From positions 18,094,753 to 18,158,752 of the forward strand of contig NC_081149.1 of NCBI RefSeq assembly GCF_958295425.1: a stretch of 64,000 bases of DNA. Direction: 5' to 3'. Both the position numbers and the translations under genes were made by a program. Shown here in pieces: positions 16,501-27,235 of the stretch. Numbering within the stretch: the stretch's first letter is position 1; the number at the start of each line of letters is the position of its first letter. Below the pieces are notes generated by a model that saw nothing but the letters and a program-made list of their open reading frames with translations, did not search any database and was not told where the DNA came from. The DNA comes from Solea solea. Taxonomy: Eukaryota; Chordata; Actinopteri; Pleuronectiformes; Soleidae.

Positions 16501-18859
16501 ACTCTTTCTGTGGTTTGATTTGAGAGGCTATCTGGGGAAGCAAGTTGACAAAAGACCTGGCGGACATAGGGAAATTATTGAAAATGCTGCTCCACACCAA
16601 TGAGTAATATTCCCCATTAATATGACGACTTACATGTTAGTGGTCCTGCATTCCACCGCCACATACTCCACTTGCATTTCAGTCTATTTCGCATCAAGCA
16701 CAATAAATAAAATAACCTCTTCAATGGTTGCTACATTTGTTGATGCCTGTAACTTGGTACTCGACACTGCCCTCTAGAGGAAGTAGTTTGTAAACGTATT
16801 GTACATGCAGAAGACCCACAGAGGTATGTAGTGTAGTGACAGAGACAACGCTTTGGATGGACAGATGTAAATAGGGCATTAATGAAGTATAAATGGGTCT
16901 TGATGCTCATTCAGTGCTATTGAACTAATGGGTTTGATTAATGAATACATTAATAAAACCCTTGTTGCTACATAAACAAATGGTCGATACCAGCACTCCA
17001 AGAGCCATGTCATGAGGACTTGATTGTAATGAAATACAGTCCACCTGAAGCAATGTGATGTGACTGAATTCTTTTTTTCTTCTCTTTCTTCGCTCCACCC
17101 CAGAACAGAGAGCCCGAACTGGGTGTGAACGCAGTGATGAAACTTCTTGAGATTGTGGATTCTTACGTTCCTTTGCCCAAGAGAGAGCTGGACAAGCCTT
17201 TCCTTCTGCCCATTGAAGGGGTTTTCTCCATCCCAGGTAGAGCAGAGATGAGATCTCACATTGATCTGTGGGGCTAAACCCAATGAGTGTGTTACAGTGG
17301 TTAAAGCTATAGCTGCAAAATGACTGTAAAGTTCTCTGTATACCAAAATATGGGATATTTGACTTCAACACTTGAGGTACTGTGGCAGTTGATGGTGACA
17401 TGCTGGTTCCTAAGATTGAATGAATTGTGTCCCTCAGGCAGGGGCACGGTGGTGAGTGGCACTTTGGAGAGAGGTCTCATCAAGAAAGGAGATGACTGTG
17501 AGTTTGTGGGTCACAATCGCTGTTTGAAGTCTGTTGTTACAGGTGAGTGAAAGAAAAAGACTTACAGAGGAGTTGACATGGCTCCATAAAACATGAAGGA
17601 AATATGAACAGATGGGTGGCACATTGGAATAAAAATGCTCAATAAGTAGAGAAGCAAACCCTGGTGGCAAAAATCAGTGAATCCATGAAATTCCCTTAGG
17701 TTTTTTTTAGTTGTCCTCTCATTCAAGGCGTACTAGTATTGTTGTAGATCAACTTTTTTTTTTTTTTTTTTAAATGCACATTTTGTGCCTGATGTACATT
17801 TGTATTACAATGTTTTTAGCATCGGTCTATAGACATGACTCTGACCTTGTTCTGTGTCCCGCTGGCCTCAGCTATTGAGATGTTCCACAAGTCTCTGGAC
17901 CGGGCAGAGGGAGGAGATAACCTGGGCGCTCTGGTCCGAGGCCTGAAGAGAGAGGACGTGAGAAGGGGGATGGTGATGTGCAAACCAGGATCCATCATGC
18001 CTCACCAGAAAGTCCAAGCTCAGGTGAGTCTTAGGTTTACTTGGTAGTGTTTCTGAAGAGTCAGCAAATAATACTCTAATCACAGCATATTTCAGAGTTA
18101 GAGCTTTCCACCAAAACGTTTGTGTTGTTGCCATCATTTGTTTGTCTTTTTGTTTGTTTGTTCAGGAGCAGCGTAACTGAAAAGGTTTAGCCAATTTTCT
18201 ATGAAATGAATGGAAATGATGGCAAAACAGAAACTCTGACATCTATTTTTGCTTCTTTGATAACAGGTCTATATTCTGAGTAAGGAGGAGGGTGGAAGAC
18301 ACAAACCGATTCTCACCAACTACATGCCCATCATGTACTCCCTAACCTGGGACATGACCTGCCGAATCTCACTACCCTCTGGCAAGGTGTGTGCCTGTAG
18401 TCCATGTGTTACTTTGTACATCTCTGTACATTTCTCAACTTGACGATATAATCGTCCAATATGTAAAAAGCGGAGTCTGCTTCCATCGAAATGCAAAGTA
18501 TTACTCTCGAAGCGACGGTTCATGTAAAGTGTGTACTTTCAATTCCGCAAAGAAGTTTGAGAAAGTTGCCGTGTTTGATGAAATGGTGCATGTTTATAAA
18601 TCATTTTAAAACTGTTTATTATTTATTACAGCTGTAGAATGAAGATAGAAGGTAAAAGTCACTTCTGTTTGTTCTCACACGGTTTCAGGACATGGTGATG
18701 CCAGGAGAGGACACGCCTTTGAACCTGACGCTCCGCCAGCCCATGGTTTTGGAGCAAGGACAGCGTTTCACTCTGAGAGATGGAAAACAAACAATCGGCA
18801 CCGGTCTGGTCACAGAAATCCTGACTTTCACAAATGAAGACCAGTGCAACTGGGGCTGA
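13579..18859 (+). CDS. tufm: Mitochondrial translation elongation factor Tu (tufm), complete
   Basis: GTPase that delivers aminoacyl-tRNA to the mitochondrial ribosome. Ten exons: 13579-13615, 14783-14829, 14919-15057, 15501-15667, 15774-16043, 17104-17236, 17438-17542, 17872-18023, 18267-18386 and 18689-18859. Phases agree throughout, giving 446 residues (human 452). Residues 1 to about 43 form a basic, serine-rich mitochondrial presequence with no acidic residue. GTPase motifs are intact: GHVDHGKT (59-66), RGITIN switch I, DCPGH (121-125) and NKAD (176-179). Domain II contains [12 protein letters not shown], and domain III ends [20 protein letters not shown] poly(A) signal lies at 18937-18942. 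Intron 5 (16044-17103) is the longest and holds nothing coding that I can support. Confidence 0.97.
14223..14600. repeat. Possible degraded interspersed repeat in tufm intron 1
   Basis: The left edge CAGTGGCGTGCAC followed by a G run resembles the terminal sequence of a hAT-like repeat common in fish. A matching right end is not clear (GGTGCACAGTAGG at about 14585 is a weak candidate). The stretch is non-coding. Confidence 0.3.
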
Positions 18860-19216
18860 AGGAGATTCTGCATGGAGAGCTGGAGAGGGGGGACTATAGA
18901 GTGGAGGCGGGGGGGGGGTCAATGAATACTGATTTAAATAAATACATCAACTCATGCATAAAAGAAAACTACTCGAATGATCGCGCATCGCTGTCAGTTC
19001 CACTCAACCAAAATACGTTGCAAAATGTCAAAACTGTCAAAATTCAATGTCATTTATGTAATAAAATGTATTTAATAATAGAAAAATGTCTGTTTGTTTT
19101 GTGGAATTTTTTTAATATTGCACGTGTCTCAAAAGTACAACTGTACTGTTACAGTACAGTCTTTGATAAATCTGTAAATAATGTGGCATTGGTGAGCTGC
19201 ATGACCCTTTTTTTTG

Positions 19217-19231
19217 CCACAAGAGGGCACC
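19217..19231 (+). promoter_or_regulatory. CTCF-core-like site
   Basis: CCACAAGAGGGCACC matches the CTCF core consensus except for one position. It sits in the gap between tufm and the kcnj12-like gene. This is a motif match only. Confidence 0.3.
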
Positions 19232-19542
19232 AAAAAGAAGCGTCCCATTGTGTAACTACCGATTGATGACATTAACTATTATAGCTGGTAATTTGAGTTC
19301 AAAATGTACTTACTGAATTCTAATCTGAGTGTATTGGTCCTTAGGAGAGGTTAAATCCAGTTTTATTTAAGATGCTTTTTGGTAACAAAATTATTAAAAG
19401 AAGAATTTAATTTGTGGTCAAATGCTTTAAAAAAATGTGTCTTCATTTTGCACAAATTTACTTATGACACGTCTTACAACTTTGAGCTGATCTAATTGCT
19501 TTGTTGTCTTTTTCGTTTAAGGTTTGAAATTATGGACAAAAA

Positions 19543-19680
19543 CCATCCATCCATCCATCCATCCATCCATCCATCCTTCTTCGACTGCTTTATCTATCCT
19601 CCATCGCGGGTTCACTGGTGCCATCCCAGCTGACATAGGGCGAAAAGGTGGGTTACACCCTGGACACGTTCCCAGTCTAA
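19543..19680 (-). repeat. (ATCC)n plus truncated SINE-like repeat
   Basis: A pure ATCC run (19543-19577) leads into a body with CATCCCAGCTGACATAGGG and GGTTACACCCTGGACA, shared with 23085-23410. On the minus strand this is the 3' end of the ATGG-tailed element; the tRNA-like head is missing. Confidence 0.65.
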
Positions 19681-22600
19681 AACAATATTATTTAGCATAT
19701 TTAACATTGTATATCAAATATACAATATTTAATAATTTGTGAAAGTTTCTGTCAGTTTCCTTTAATAGATCATGTCATGGCATCAGGTCAGACTGACAGG
19801 AAGCTGCTCCCGTCGCTCTGTGTCGACTGTAGTGCCTCCTGTAATCCAATCAGCCTGTAGCTGTAATCAAATCCTAGACATCTGCAGGAGTCAGGGCTGG
19901 AGCAGTTAGTGCGACTGAGTGACGAGCTCAGCTGGACGATGAGACTCTCTACATGCCAAATAACTTACAGACACTGGTGTGTACTGGTGACCTGCTGCGG
20001 CACTGACCAGCATTCACAGCTCGTGGCTCATGTTTACAGATCATGACCTTCCAAGTGTCTTTCATTGAAAAACAGGTAACATCCCTGGCTTGACTTGACT
20101 GTGTGTAATAGGAGAACATGAAACATTTATATTTATACTCACTACAAGAAAAATATTACACGTTTTTAAGTGGCTACAGTAACACCAGGTGTTCTTCCTG
20201 CTGCTGTAGTTATCTCATATTTCACATATGGTGCATCATCCAACAAACTGCTGCTCACTGAATATATTCTACTTTTTCTTGATTTGGATAAATTCACACG
20301 TCAGCAACAGGTGAAGATAGGATGGGAAAGTGTGTCTGCTTTAGAGCGGCAGCGGAGAATTATCACACGATGAGAGGCGAAAATAAAGTGCCAGAAAAAC
20401 ATTATCCACATTTAATATTTAATAAGAGAAAAACCTATACTTCGGCCTTCTTTAAATTAGCAACTTACATTCCTGAGCACAAACCTAACAACTCAGTATA
20501 GACCTGATAAAATATCGAGCTCTTGAAGTTACACCATTATCACCAATGTTAAAATACAGTGGTGTAAATAGGTCGAGCAAAGTCGGCTATGGACTTTTCA
20601 CAGGAGGCAGATTTATTCCCAATAAGATCATTTGCTCTCTCATCCTCCTCCTCTTCCTCACATATACTTCACACACTGATATAATGACATTAGATTAAGA
20701 TGGAGCGAGAGATAAGGTGACTGTAATCATTATTATTTCATTTATCATGTTTTTTTGGTTTATTTTCTGAACACATACCCTGGTATATACAGTAGAACAG
20801 TTTTTTTTCCTCAAGTACCATTAGAGGAAGCTTGTGCACCACTGGCCGTACATGTACCACAGTTTGAGAACCATGCATCTACAGTATAGGTCTAAAATAA
20901 TATCTGGAGGAAAGCGGCGCAGCTGTTGCATCATGTTACTTTTTTTTTCCCACCAGCCGCCTCCTTCAAGCAGCTGTGGGAAAGCGGCAAAGAATAGCGC
21001 TGCTGCAATTAAAGCCAAATTTGCCTTTCAACAACCCACTCTGCATGTTGGAAGACTGACCCTCCATGGCTTCTCATCCTCCAACACTGGAGAGTGGGTG
21101 AGAAACATCCCAGTTTACTCTCAGTTCTGCTTCCATCAAACACCACATTTCGGAGGATGCTGCGCTGTTAAAGGGAGAAAGTATACTTTCAGATATAAAT
21201 ACCTGAGAAGAAAAAGAAATTCAAGAAAGGGAGATATTTTGACATGTACATTAAACTTAAGCTGGACCGTTCATGCACTTCAGGACAGTGTGGCAGTTAA
21301 CTAGTAAGCAGCGTCGTCATCATCATCAATATGATTATTTACAGCTACTGTGACCTAGTGTAAAAATGGCTGCCACGGATATAATAACAGATTAATATTC
21401 GGTTCTTTAGCTGAGAGGTCTTTGATTATATGATAGTTGAATCAAAGTGGATCTATATATGCATTGTGCTTAAATGGAAACAAGGATGGTTGACTTAAAC
21501 TTATGGATTTTTCTCTCAGCAGAATTAGTAACAAGGGCAAAAACAACGTTACATTCATTTCCGTGTGTGATTCTCTGTTTTTGAATCAACACCTTTATCC
21601 TATGTAAATTCAATTTTGCTCGTCACATTATTCCCCAAAGATAGGCTCAGTTCGCAGCTCGGTTCCCGTGGTTGTGTCGCGTGTGCTCTCTGCTCACGTG
21701 CTTCTGATTTCTTTTCCAGTGATGAAGGTTGCAGGGCAGTGAAATCAAGAGGGACTGCCAAGTCTTGTGTGTGTGTGTACATTTGCAAAGATATGCTTGT
21801 ATGGTTGCATAAGAGTGAAAGGAAACACCTCTGACCCTAACCAGATACAGCCCTACCAAATCACTGCCATGTATTACAGTCCCTGTTTTTCAAACAGCCC
21901 CCAATTTACCTTTGCGCTGCACTTATTTGCTATAAATTCAGCAAATTTTTATTACAAATATGAAAAAAAAGGCCCTCATATTATCACTATAGTTACTGTG
22001 TGGCCGTCATGGAGGGAAAAGGAAACAGTTGACTTTGTGAGAAGTGTTTTATTGTGGTAACTGACGGACAGTTTACTTGTTTGTCAGTGCATAAACTGTT
22101 GTCTTCACACAACAAATCGGAGGAGGAAGTAAAGTGCAACTTAGAGTCACGATTGCTTTAAATGCATTTAGTGGAAGACGACAACGACGGCAAGAGGTGA
22201 AAGTCATTCAAATCAGTAGATTCAAGCAAAGACAGCATTTCCAGTTTACATACAACTTTGCCCAGAAAGTTATGACCTCAACACAGGTTCGATTTTCTTT
22301 TTACAGTGATCTAGATTGTGTGTTTATTCCCACACACACACATACACACACACACAGATACAAACACACGGTCAAAGGTCAAATAACAGTCCTTGACTAC
22401 ACTCATACATGCAGGAAGTCCTTGGTCCTGCGCTTGCTGCAGTGGAACGGCCGTTTGTTTTCTGGAACAAGCCTATTCTGATATTTTCAGCACAAGTCAG
22501 CAAGATATATAAATACAAATGTGAAGTTTGCTGAAAAGGCAGACCAGTGTAAAACTTAACCCAAATACTGTTGAGCTTTTAGTTTGAAATATTGTATGTG

Positions 22601-22959
22601 GAGGGAAACTGGGTTAAGTCAAACCTGACCTAATAACCTAACTACTTTACGTCCTATTAATAATATCTATAATGGCATTATCAATACATTAAACTGCATT
22701 TACTAATTCTTTTAATCTTTTGGTCAAAAAAGAGAGACCTATTTACATTCAAGAGTCATGTGTTTATATCAACTTTTAAATGCTTGAAGGGATGTGTTAT
22801 AAAGTGTGTTCTCGATGACCTATCATCTAACTTGCACTTTTATACCTCACGGTTACGGAGGTGTGTGAATAATTGTGTGTGTGCCATTGCTTATTTCTAA
22901 TTGTGTAGCATATAGAACATAAAAAATACATAGAATATATAGAAAATCAATGTAATCTC

Positions 22960-23085
22960 CCTGTTTTAACCCCGGAAGCAAAAAGAATTCAGTTTGAATG
23001 GAAGTCTATGTTTTTTGTCACTACTTTCAGGTCTTCTTCAATACAGCATGATGTCCATTTTGTGAATTTTGGCCCCATCCATTCT
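22960..23085 (-). repeat. Interspersed repeat fragment (CTGAAGAAGACTT family)
   Basis: This contains TTTCAGGTCTTCTTCAATA and CAGCATGATG, the reverse-complement counterpart of 24195-24415. Its right edge abuts the SINE-like repeat at 23085, which may have inserted into it. Confidence 0.45.
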
Positions 23086-23410
23086 TCTTCTACCGCTTTG
23101 GAGGGGAGGGCAATCCCAGCTGACATAGGGTGAAAGGCAGGGTTACACCCTGGACAGTTCGCCAGTCCATCACAGGGTGAAGGGAGACAAACAACCATTC
23201 ACTCTCACACTCACACGCTCAATTTATTGTGTCCAATTTGCCTAATCCCCAAATGTGTTTGGTCTGTGGGAGAAAACCCACGCACACACAGGGAGAACAT
23301 GCAAACCCCATGCAGAAACATCCTTGCACCGACTGGGTCACAAACCCGGGTCTTCTTGCTGCAAAGACAAGAGTTCTAACTACTACTCCAAAACAACCGT
23401 GTGGCGAACC
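23085..23410 (-). repeat. tRNA-headed SINE-like element, near full length
   Basis: Read on the minus strand it has a tRNA-like head with an A-box-like GTAGTAGTTAGAAC and a B-box-like GGGTTTGTGACCC. A body with the reverse of GGGAGAACATGCAAACCCC follows, then the end shared with the ATCC-tailed copy at 19543. The same family occurs at 48550-48759. Family name unknown to me; assignment rests on the internal promoter boxes and multiple copies in this window. Confidence 0.6.
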
Positions 23411-24194
23411 GTTTGGCCCCAGTGAGAGCGAAACAGGTGATAAAGCACAGCACATTTGACTGGACACCAGTGTGATTGACAGCTGGTATTCAAGAATGTT
23501 GTTGCAGATGACAGTTGGGGGGCTTCAAAAACAGGAGTGCTTGCCACACCTTATTCAGAAATAGATTTAAAAGGGGAAAAGCCATTGAAGCACAGTTGTT
23601 GTTGTTTTCTACGTTTGAAAGATGTTATATCTGCAAAGAACTGATGTATGATGTAACGTGGGACAATGAACAGCAGGACTGTTCAGATTTGGATTTCGCT
23701 AAATGTTATTTTGTGGAGGTTGATTCTTAAAATCAACAGCAAGTATGTGGAGAATGGGTTTTGTAAGCACTTAACACAAGCTGCAAACATGAGCATTATA
23801 GACTTGCTGGATTTTACCTGCCTTCAAATTGAGGTTGTGTTTGCATGTTCAAGAGAAGAGTCCATATGAAATCTCTCTGTTGCAGCAATCACAACCTCTG
23901 CAGAATGTTCTGCAAGCTCTCTATTTAAAAAAATAAAATAAAATAGCAGTGGTCATATGAGATAATTTTTTATTGTGTGGTTAGTTGAAATATTGCAAAT
24001 ATATTGTTTTGTTTGTAACTTTATAATATATCAGAGACAAGTAATGATATTACGGACTGTCTCCAAACATGTACGTAGTGTTACGTCTGCAAAACAAACT
24101 CTCTTTGTGAAGCCTCAGTGTTCGTTGTTTGAACAGCGCCATGTCAGGCACCGATGGACGATACTAGCTGTCAATCACTTCATTATCCATTCTG

Positions 24195-24415
24195 CATCAT
24201 CATGTTCTACTGAAGAAGACTTGAAACTAGTGAGCGAAACCATTGTCTCTCAGGAAATTGTCATCACTGATATTATAAATTTAGTGAGAAGTCGTGTCCT
24301 TTTCCCACAGGCTTCTATTCATGCTGAGTTTTTGAAGTTGCCCCCCCGTAGCTAACTGCTCCTTCTGCCATACATCTCAAACCAGAAGACAACATTCTTT
24401 TTCATATACAGTCTA
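24195..24415 (+). repeat. Interspersed repeat copy (CTGAAGAAGACTT family)
   Basis: TGTTCTACTGAAGAAGACTT begins a stretch shared with 46248-46440, continuing through TTAGTGAGAAGT and TTTTCCCACAGGCTTC. The 22960-23085 stretch is a related copy in the opposite orientation. The element type is unknown. Confidence 0.5.
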
Positions 24416-25031
24416 TGTTCCTGGTCGCTCGCCTTTGTGGCGTGAGACGCCAGTAGCAATTTGGCAACTTTGCTGTTGCCAAGCAGCAGCAAAGCATTCT
24501 TACACACTAATCATTTGGAAGCCAACAGTTTTCCAATGTGTCCCATAGACCTAAAACACTATTTTATATCAACCATATCAGAGAAAAGTCTTGTTTCCTC
24601 ATGTTAAAGTGTAAAATACACACCGAACGGGCACATTTTATTTCCTGTGGTCTGAAATGTAAAGTATAGTTTTCCCTGTTAGTATGCGTTGATGCTTTTA
24701 ACGGATAATAACTAACTTTTCATGCGTCTCCTGTATGTAGTCTCCAGTGTGTTGTACACTAAACTATCCAATGACAAAGAATGAAGTAGACTATTTAGAG
24801 TCTTACTGTTCACATTGTAAAGTTACATCATTAAGATCTGATCCACTCCTCTGTGCAACTATGCATCTATGAGACGAGTTTGGAGGAATATTCCCAGGAT
24901 TTGTCAGTTTCACTCCACATGCGTGATATTCTATGCCTGTGAACTTCACCTACAAAAAGAAGCTCGACGAAAAAAATTGTCAAACATTTCTCAAAAATAG
25001 TCTAATATAAAACTATGCTATTGTCATGCAC

Positions 25032-25037
25032 TTTATT
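25032..25037 (-). other. Candidate poly(A) signal of kcnj12-like
   Basis: AATAAA on the minus strand, 276 bp past the stop codon of the channel gene. No closer hexamer was noticed. Confidence 0.45.
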
Positions 25038-25312
25038 TGAGTAGGACTCGCAAATTGACACGTGACTGTTTTGTTTGCATTCAGTAAAGCTCAAAAGCCA
25101 CCTCAGGGAAGCAGAACATTGTCATCTCATCCAGTGAGAAATATGATGAGTTTGAGTTTTGCTTGGGTGATGGAGACTGCTGTGCTGGTCCTCCACCTGC
25201 AGCAGCAACGTTTTCTTTCCGCGGTGTCCTCGTGTCAGTCATGTGACAGTCATAGGGCTCCTCACAAGACAACTGCATTGCTCTGTGTTCAAAAACAAGC
25301 AACAACCAAAGG

Positions 25313-26587
25313 TTACATCTCGGATTCTCTATCAGAGGACATTTGCTCACCTCGAGGAGGAGTCAGTGCATTCACCAGCATCGATGAATATTCCCTGTCT
25401 TCCTCTTTCCCATCTTCTTCCTCCTCGTCCCTGCTGATGAAGGCCAGCTCGTTCTCATAGCAGAAGGAGTTGGCACCAGATGTTGGGAATTTTCTCTCCT
25501 CCATTTCCCTTGCACTGCACCTGGGTGTGGATGGTACTTCAAACGTTTTGTGAAAGTAGGCGTAATCTATCCTGTAGCGGCTCTTCTCCTCAAAGACGAT
25601 GGGCTCAAAGCGGTGGCCCCACAAAATCTCAGAGGACAGGTAGGAGGTGCGAGCCTGTGTCGTCATGGCTGTGGCCTCCACCATCCCTTCAAGTATAATT
25701 ACTATCTCAAAGTCAGATATTTCCAGGTCTTGCTTGCTGATGCCAAACAGTGGACTTTCTTCATCAATCTCATGTATTATAGTGATGGGGGCAACCAGGA
25801 AAAGGCGGTCTATGCCTTTGTCGTAGCCCACGTTCATGTCAATCTGATCCAGGGGGATGTACTCGCCCTCCTCTGTGATACGGGGTTTGACCAGTTGGGC
25901 GCGCACATGCGCTTCCACAATGTGGCTCTTCCTTAGATTTGCAACCCGAAACATGAGGCACAGCTTGCCGTCACGTAAAGCGATGACGGCGTTGTGGCTG
26001 AACAGCAGAGTCTGAGCTCGCTTTTTGGGCCTCGCCATCTTGGCCATGATTGCGCCAATCATGAAGGCATCGATGATGCAGCCCATGATGGACTGAAAGA
26101 CCACCATGAACACAGCAGCGGGGCATTCCTCTGTCACACAGCGCGCACCATAGCCAATAGTCGTCTGGGTCTCAATAGAGAACAAGAAGGCTGCCACGAA
26201 GGTGTTGACCTGCATGACACAAGGAATAAAACCGTCGTCCTCACTGCGACGCTCCATGTCCCCATGTAGAAGGCCGATGACCCAGAACGCCAAGCCAAAC
26301 GTTAACCAGGACACCACGAACACCAGGCTGAACAGCAGGAACATGTATCGCCAGCGGATGTCCACACACGTTGTGAAAATGTCCGACATGTACCGCTGCG
26401 ACTTCTCCCCCATGTTTGAGAAGTGGACGTTGCACTGTCCGGTCTTGCTGACAAACCGGCCATGGTATTTGCGTCTCGTGTGAATCTTGCCGTTGCCAAA
26501 GCTGCCCACAGCAGGCATGGTACTTAGTCTCAGGCCTTCTTCCTCACAGGACACAAAGCTTTGCTGGTGGGCCCTTCCCACACTCAT
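25313..26587 (-). CDS. kcnj12: Inward-rectifier K+ channel Kir2.2-like (kcnj12-like), intronless coding exon
   Basis: Plasma-membrane tetrameric channel that sets resting potential and lets K+ in more readily than out. A single 424-residue frame holds the whole protein, as in other Kir2 genes. M1 is about 82-105, the selectivity filter TIGYG is 143-147, and M2 is about 157-181. Strong-rectification residues D173, E225 and E300 are all present, as is the extracellular cysteine pair C123/C155. The basic PIP2-contact stretch KMARPKKR follows M2. The tail keeps the FCYENE ER-export motif (375-380) and ends ESEM, a PDZ-ligand variant of the usual ESEI. The N-terminus ([22 protein letters not shown]) and [19 protein letters not shown] favour Kir2.2 over Kir2.1/2.3/2.4. 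Oddities are F213 for the usual Trp and A148 after the filter. The nearby natd1-tmem11-dhrs7b set also supports KCNJ12. 5' non-coding exons were not located. Confidence 0.93.
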   Translation of the reverse strand: MSVGRAHQQSFVSCEEEGLRLSTMPAVGSFGNGKIHTRRKYHGRFVSKTGQCNVHFSNMGEKSQRYMSDIFTTCVDIRWRYMFLLFSLVFVVSWLTFGLAFWVIGLLHGDMERRSEDDGFIPCVMQVNTFVAAFLFSIETQTTIGYGARCVTEECPAAVFMVVFQSIMGCIIDAFMIGAIMAKMARPKKRAQTLLFSHNAVIALRDGKLCLMFRVANLRKSHIVEAHVRAQLVKPRITEEGEYIPLDQIDMNVGYDKGIDRLFLVAPITIIHEIDEESPLFGISKQDLEISDFEIVIILEGMVEATAMTTQARTSYLSSEILWGHRFEPIVFEEKSRYRIDYAYFHKTFEVPSTPRCSAREMEERKFPTSGANSFCYENELAFISRDEEEEDGKEEDREYSSMLVNALTPPRGEQMSSDRESEM

Positions 26588-27116
26588 GCCTCAGGGGCCA
26601 CAGCCACGTGGCTTCACACTATCAGGCCGGCTCATACAAAACTGACCCGCTCGCAGGAAATGTTCGGCTCCGTCCGACACGGATTTGGTGTCTTCAGAGC
26701 TGAGGCACAAGTGCAGTTTCCTGTAAAGGCAGCAAAAAGTAGAACGTTAATATCGATCATCTGTCCACACTATAGCACAGTCATTCCCAGGGACTGGTTT
26801 GGGACCCACAGATTGGTCGCCATATTAGATTGCAGAATTGTTCCAACACAACATTGGATTTTTCTGGTTTATTTATTCAAAAGAATATTAGGTGTTACAG
26901 AAAGGGCAATAAATAGTCAATTGTCATGTATTGTATTTTGAAATCTTTAAAAAGTGGGTTTCCATATGAGAGGTTTGGGAAACAAGGTTTGCTACAGTGA
27001 TAGAAAAATACATTTACCGTAACTTTAATCATTTTAATGTTTTTGAACTCCCTTAACCTAACCTTACCTGTACCTATAATTCATTAGAATTAGAATTGTT
27101 TTACTTTGCATACTCA

Positions 27117-27235
27117 CACATATTAGTAATAATGAATTTGACCTGTGCATTTAACCCATTCTGCAGGACCAGTGAGCAGGGAGCAATGGTGGTTGGGTAC
27201 TTTGCTCAGGGGTTACAAGCCCAATTCCCTTTCAC
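27117..27235 (+). repeat. Interspersed repeat fragment (GCATTTAACCCATT type)
   Basis: The string GACCTGTGCATTTAACCCAT, followed by GTGAGCAGGGAGCAATGG and TTTGCTCAGGGG, resembles a repeat widespread in teleost genomes. Only one copy is present in this window, so the call rests on recognition. Confidence 0.45.

Larger units (their letters stand above)
18860..25031. other. Long non-coding interval between tufm and kcnj12-like
   Basis: About 6.2 kb. It holds the tufm 3' UTR (poly(A) signals at 18937 and near 19062) and several repeat fragments (19543-19680, 22960-23085, 23085-23410, 24195-24415). Open frames here, the longest at 20834-21304, show no known family, low-complexity codon use and no splice logic. 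It is the likely junction between the 19q13/16p-type and 17p11.2-type gene blocks. Confidence 0.6.

Noticed and set aside
16879..17401. Two overlapping minus-strand open frames of about 155 codons
   Set aside because: They run antisense over a tufm intron and exons 6 region and resemble no family.
20834..21304. 156-codon open frame in the tufm-kcnj12 gap
   Set aside because: No recognisable family, mixed low-quality composition, no flanking splice or promoter logic; likely chance.
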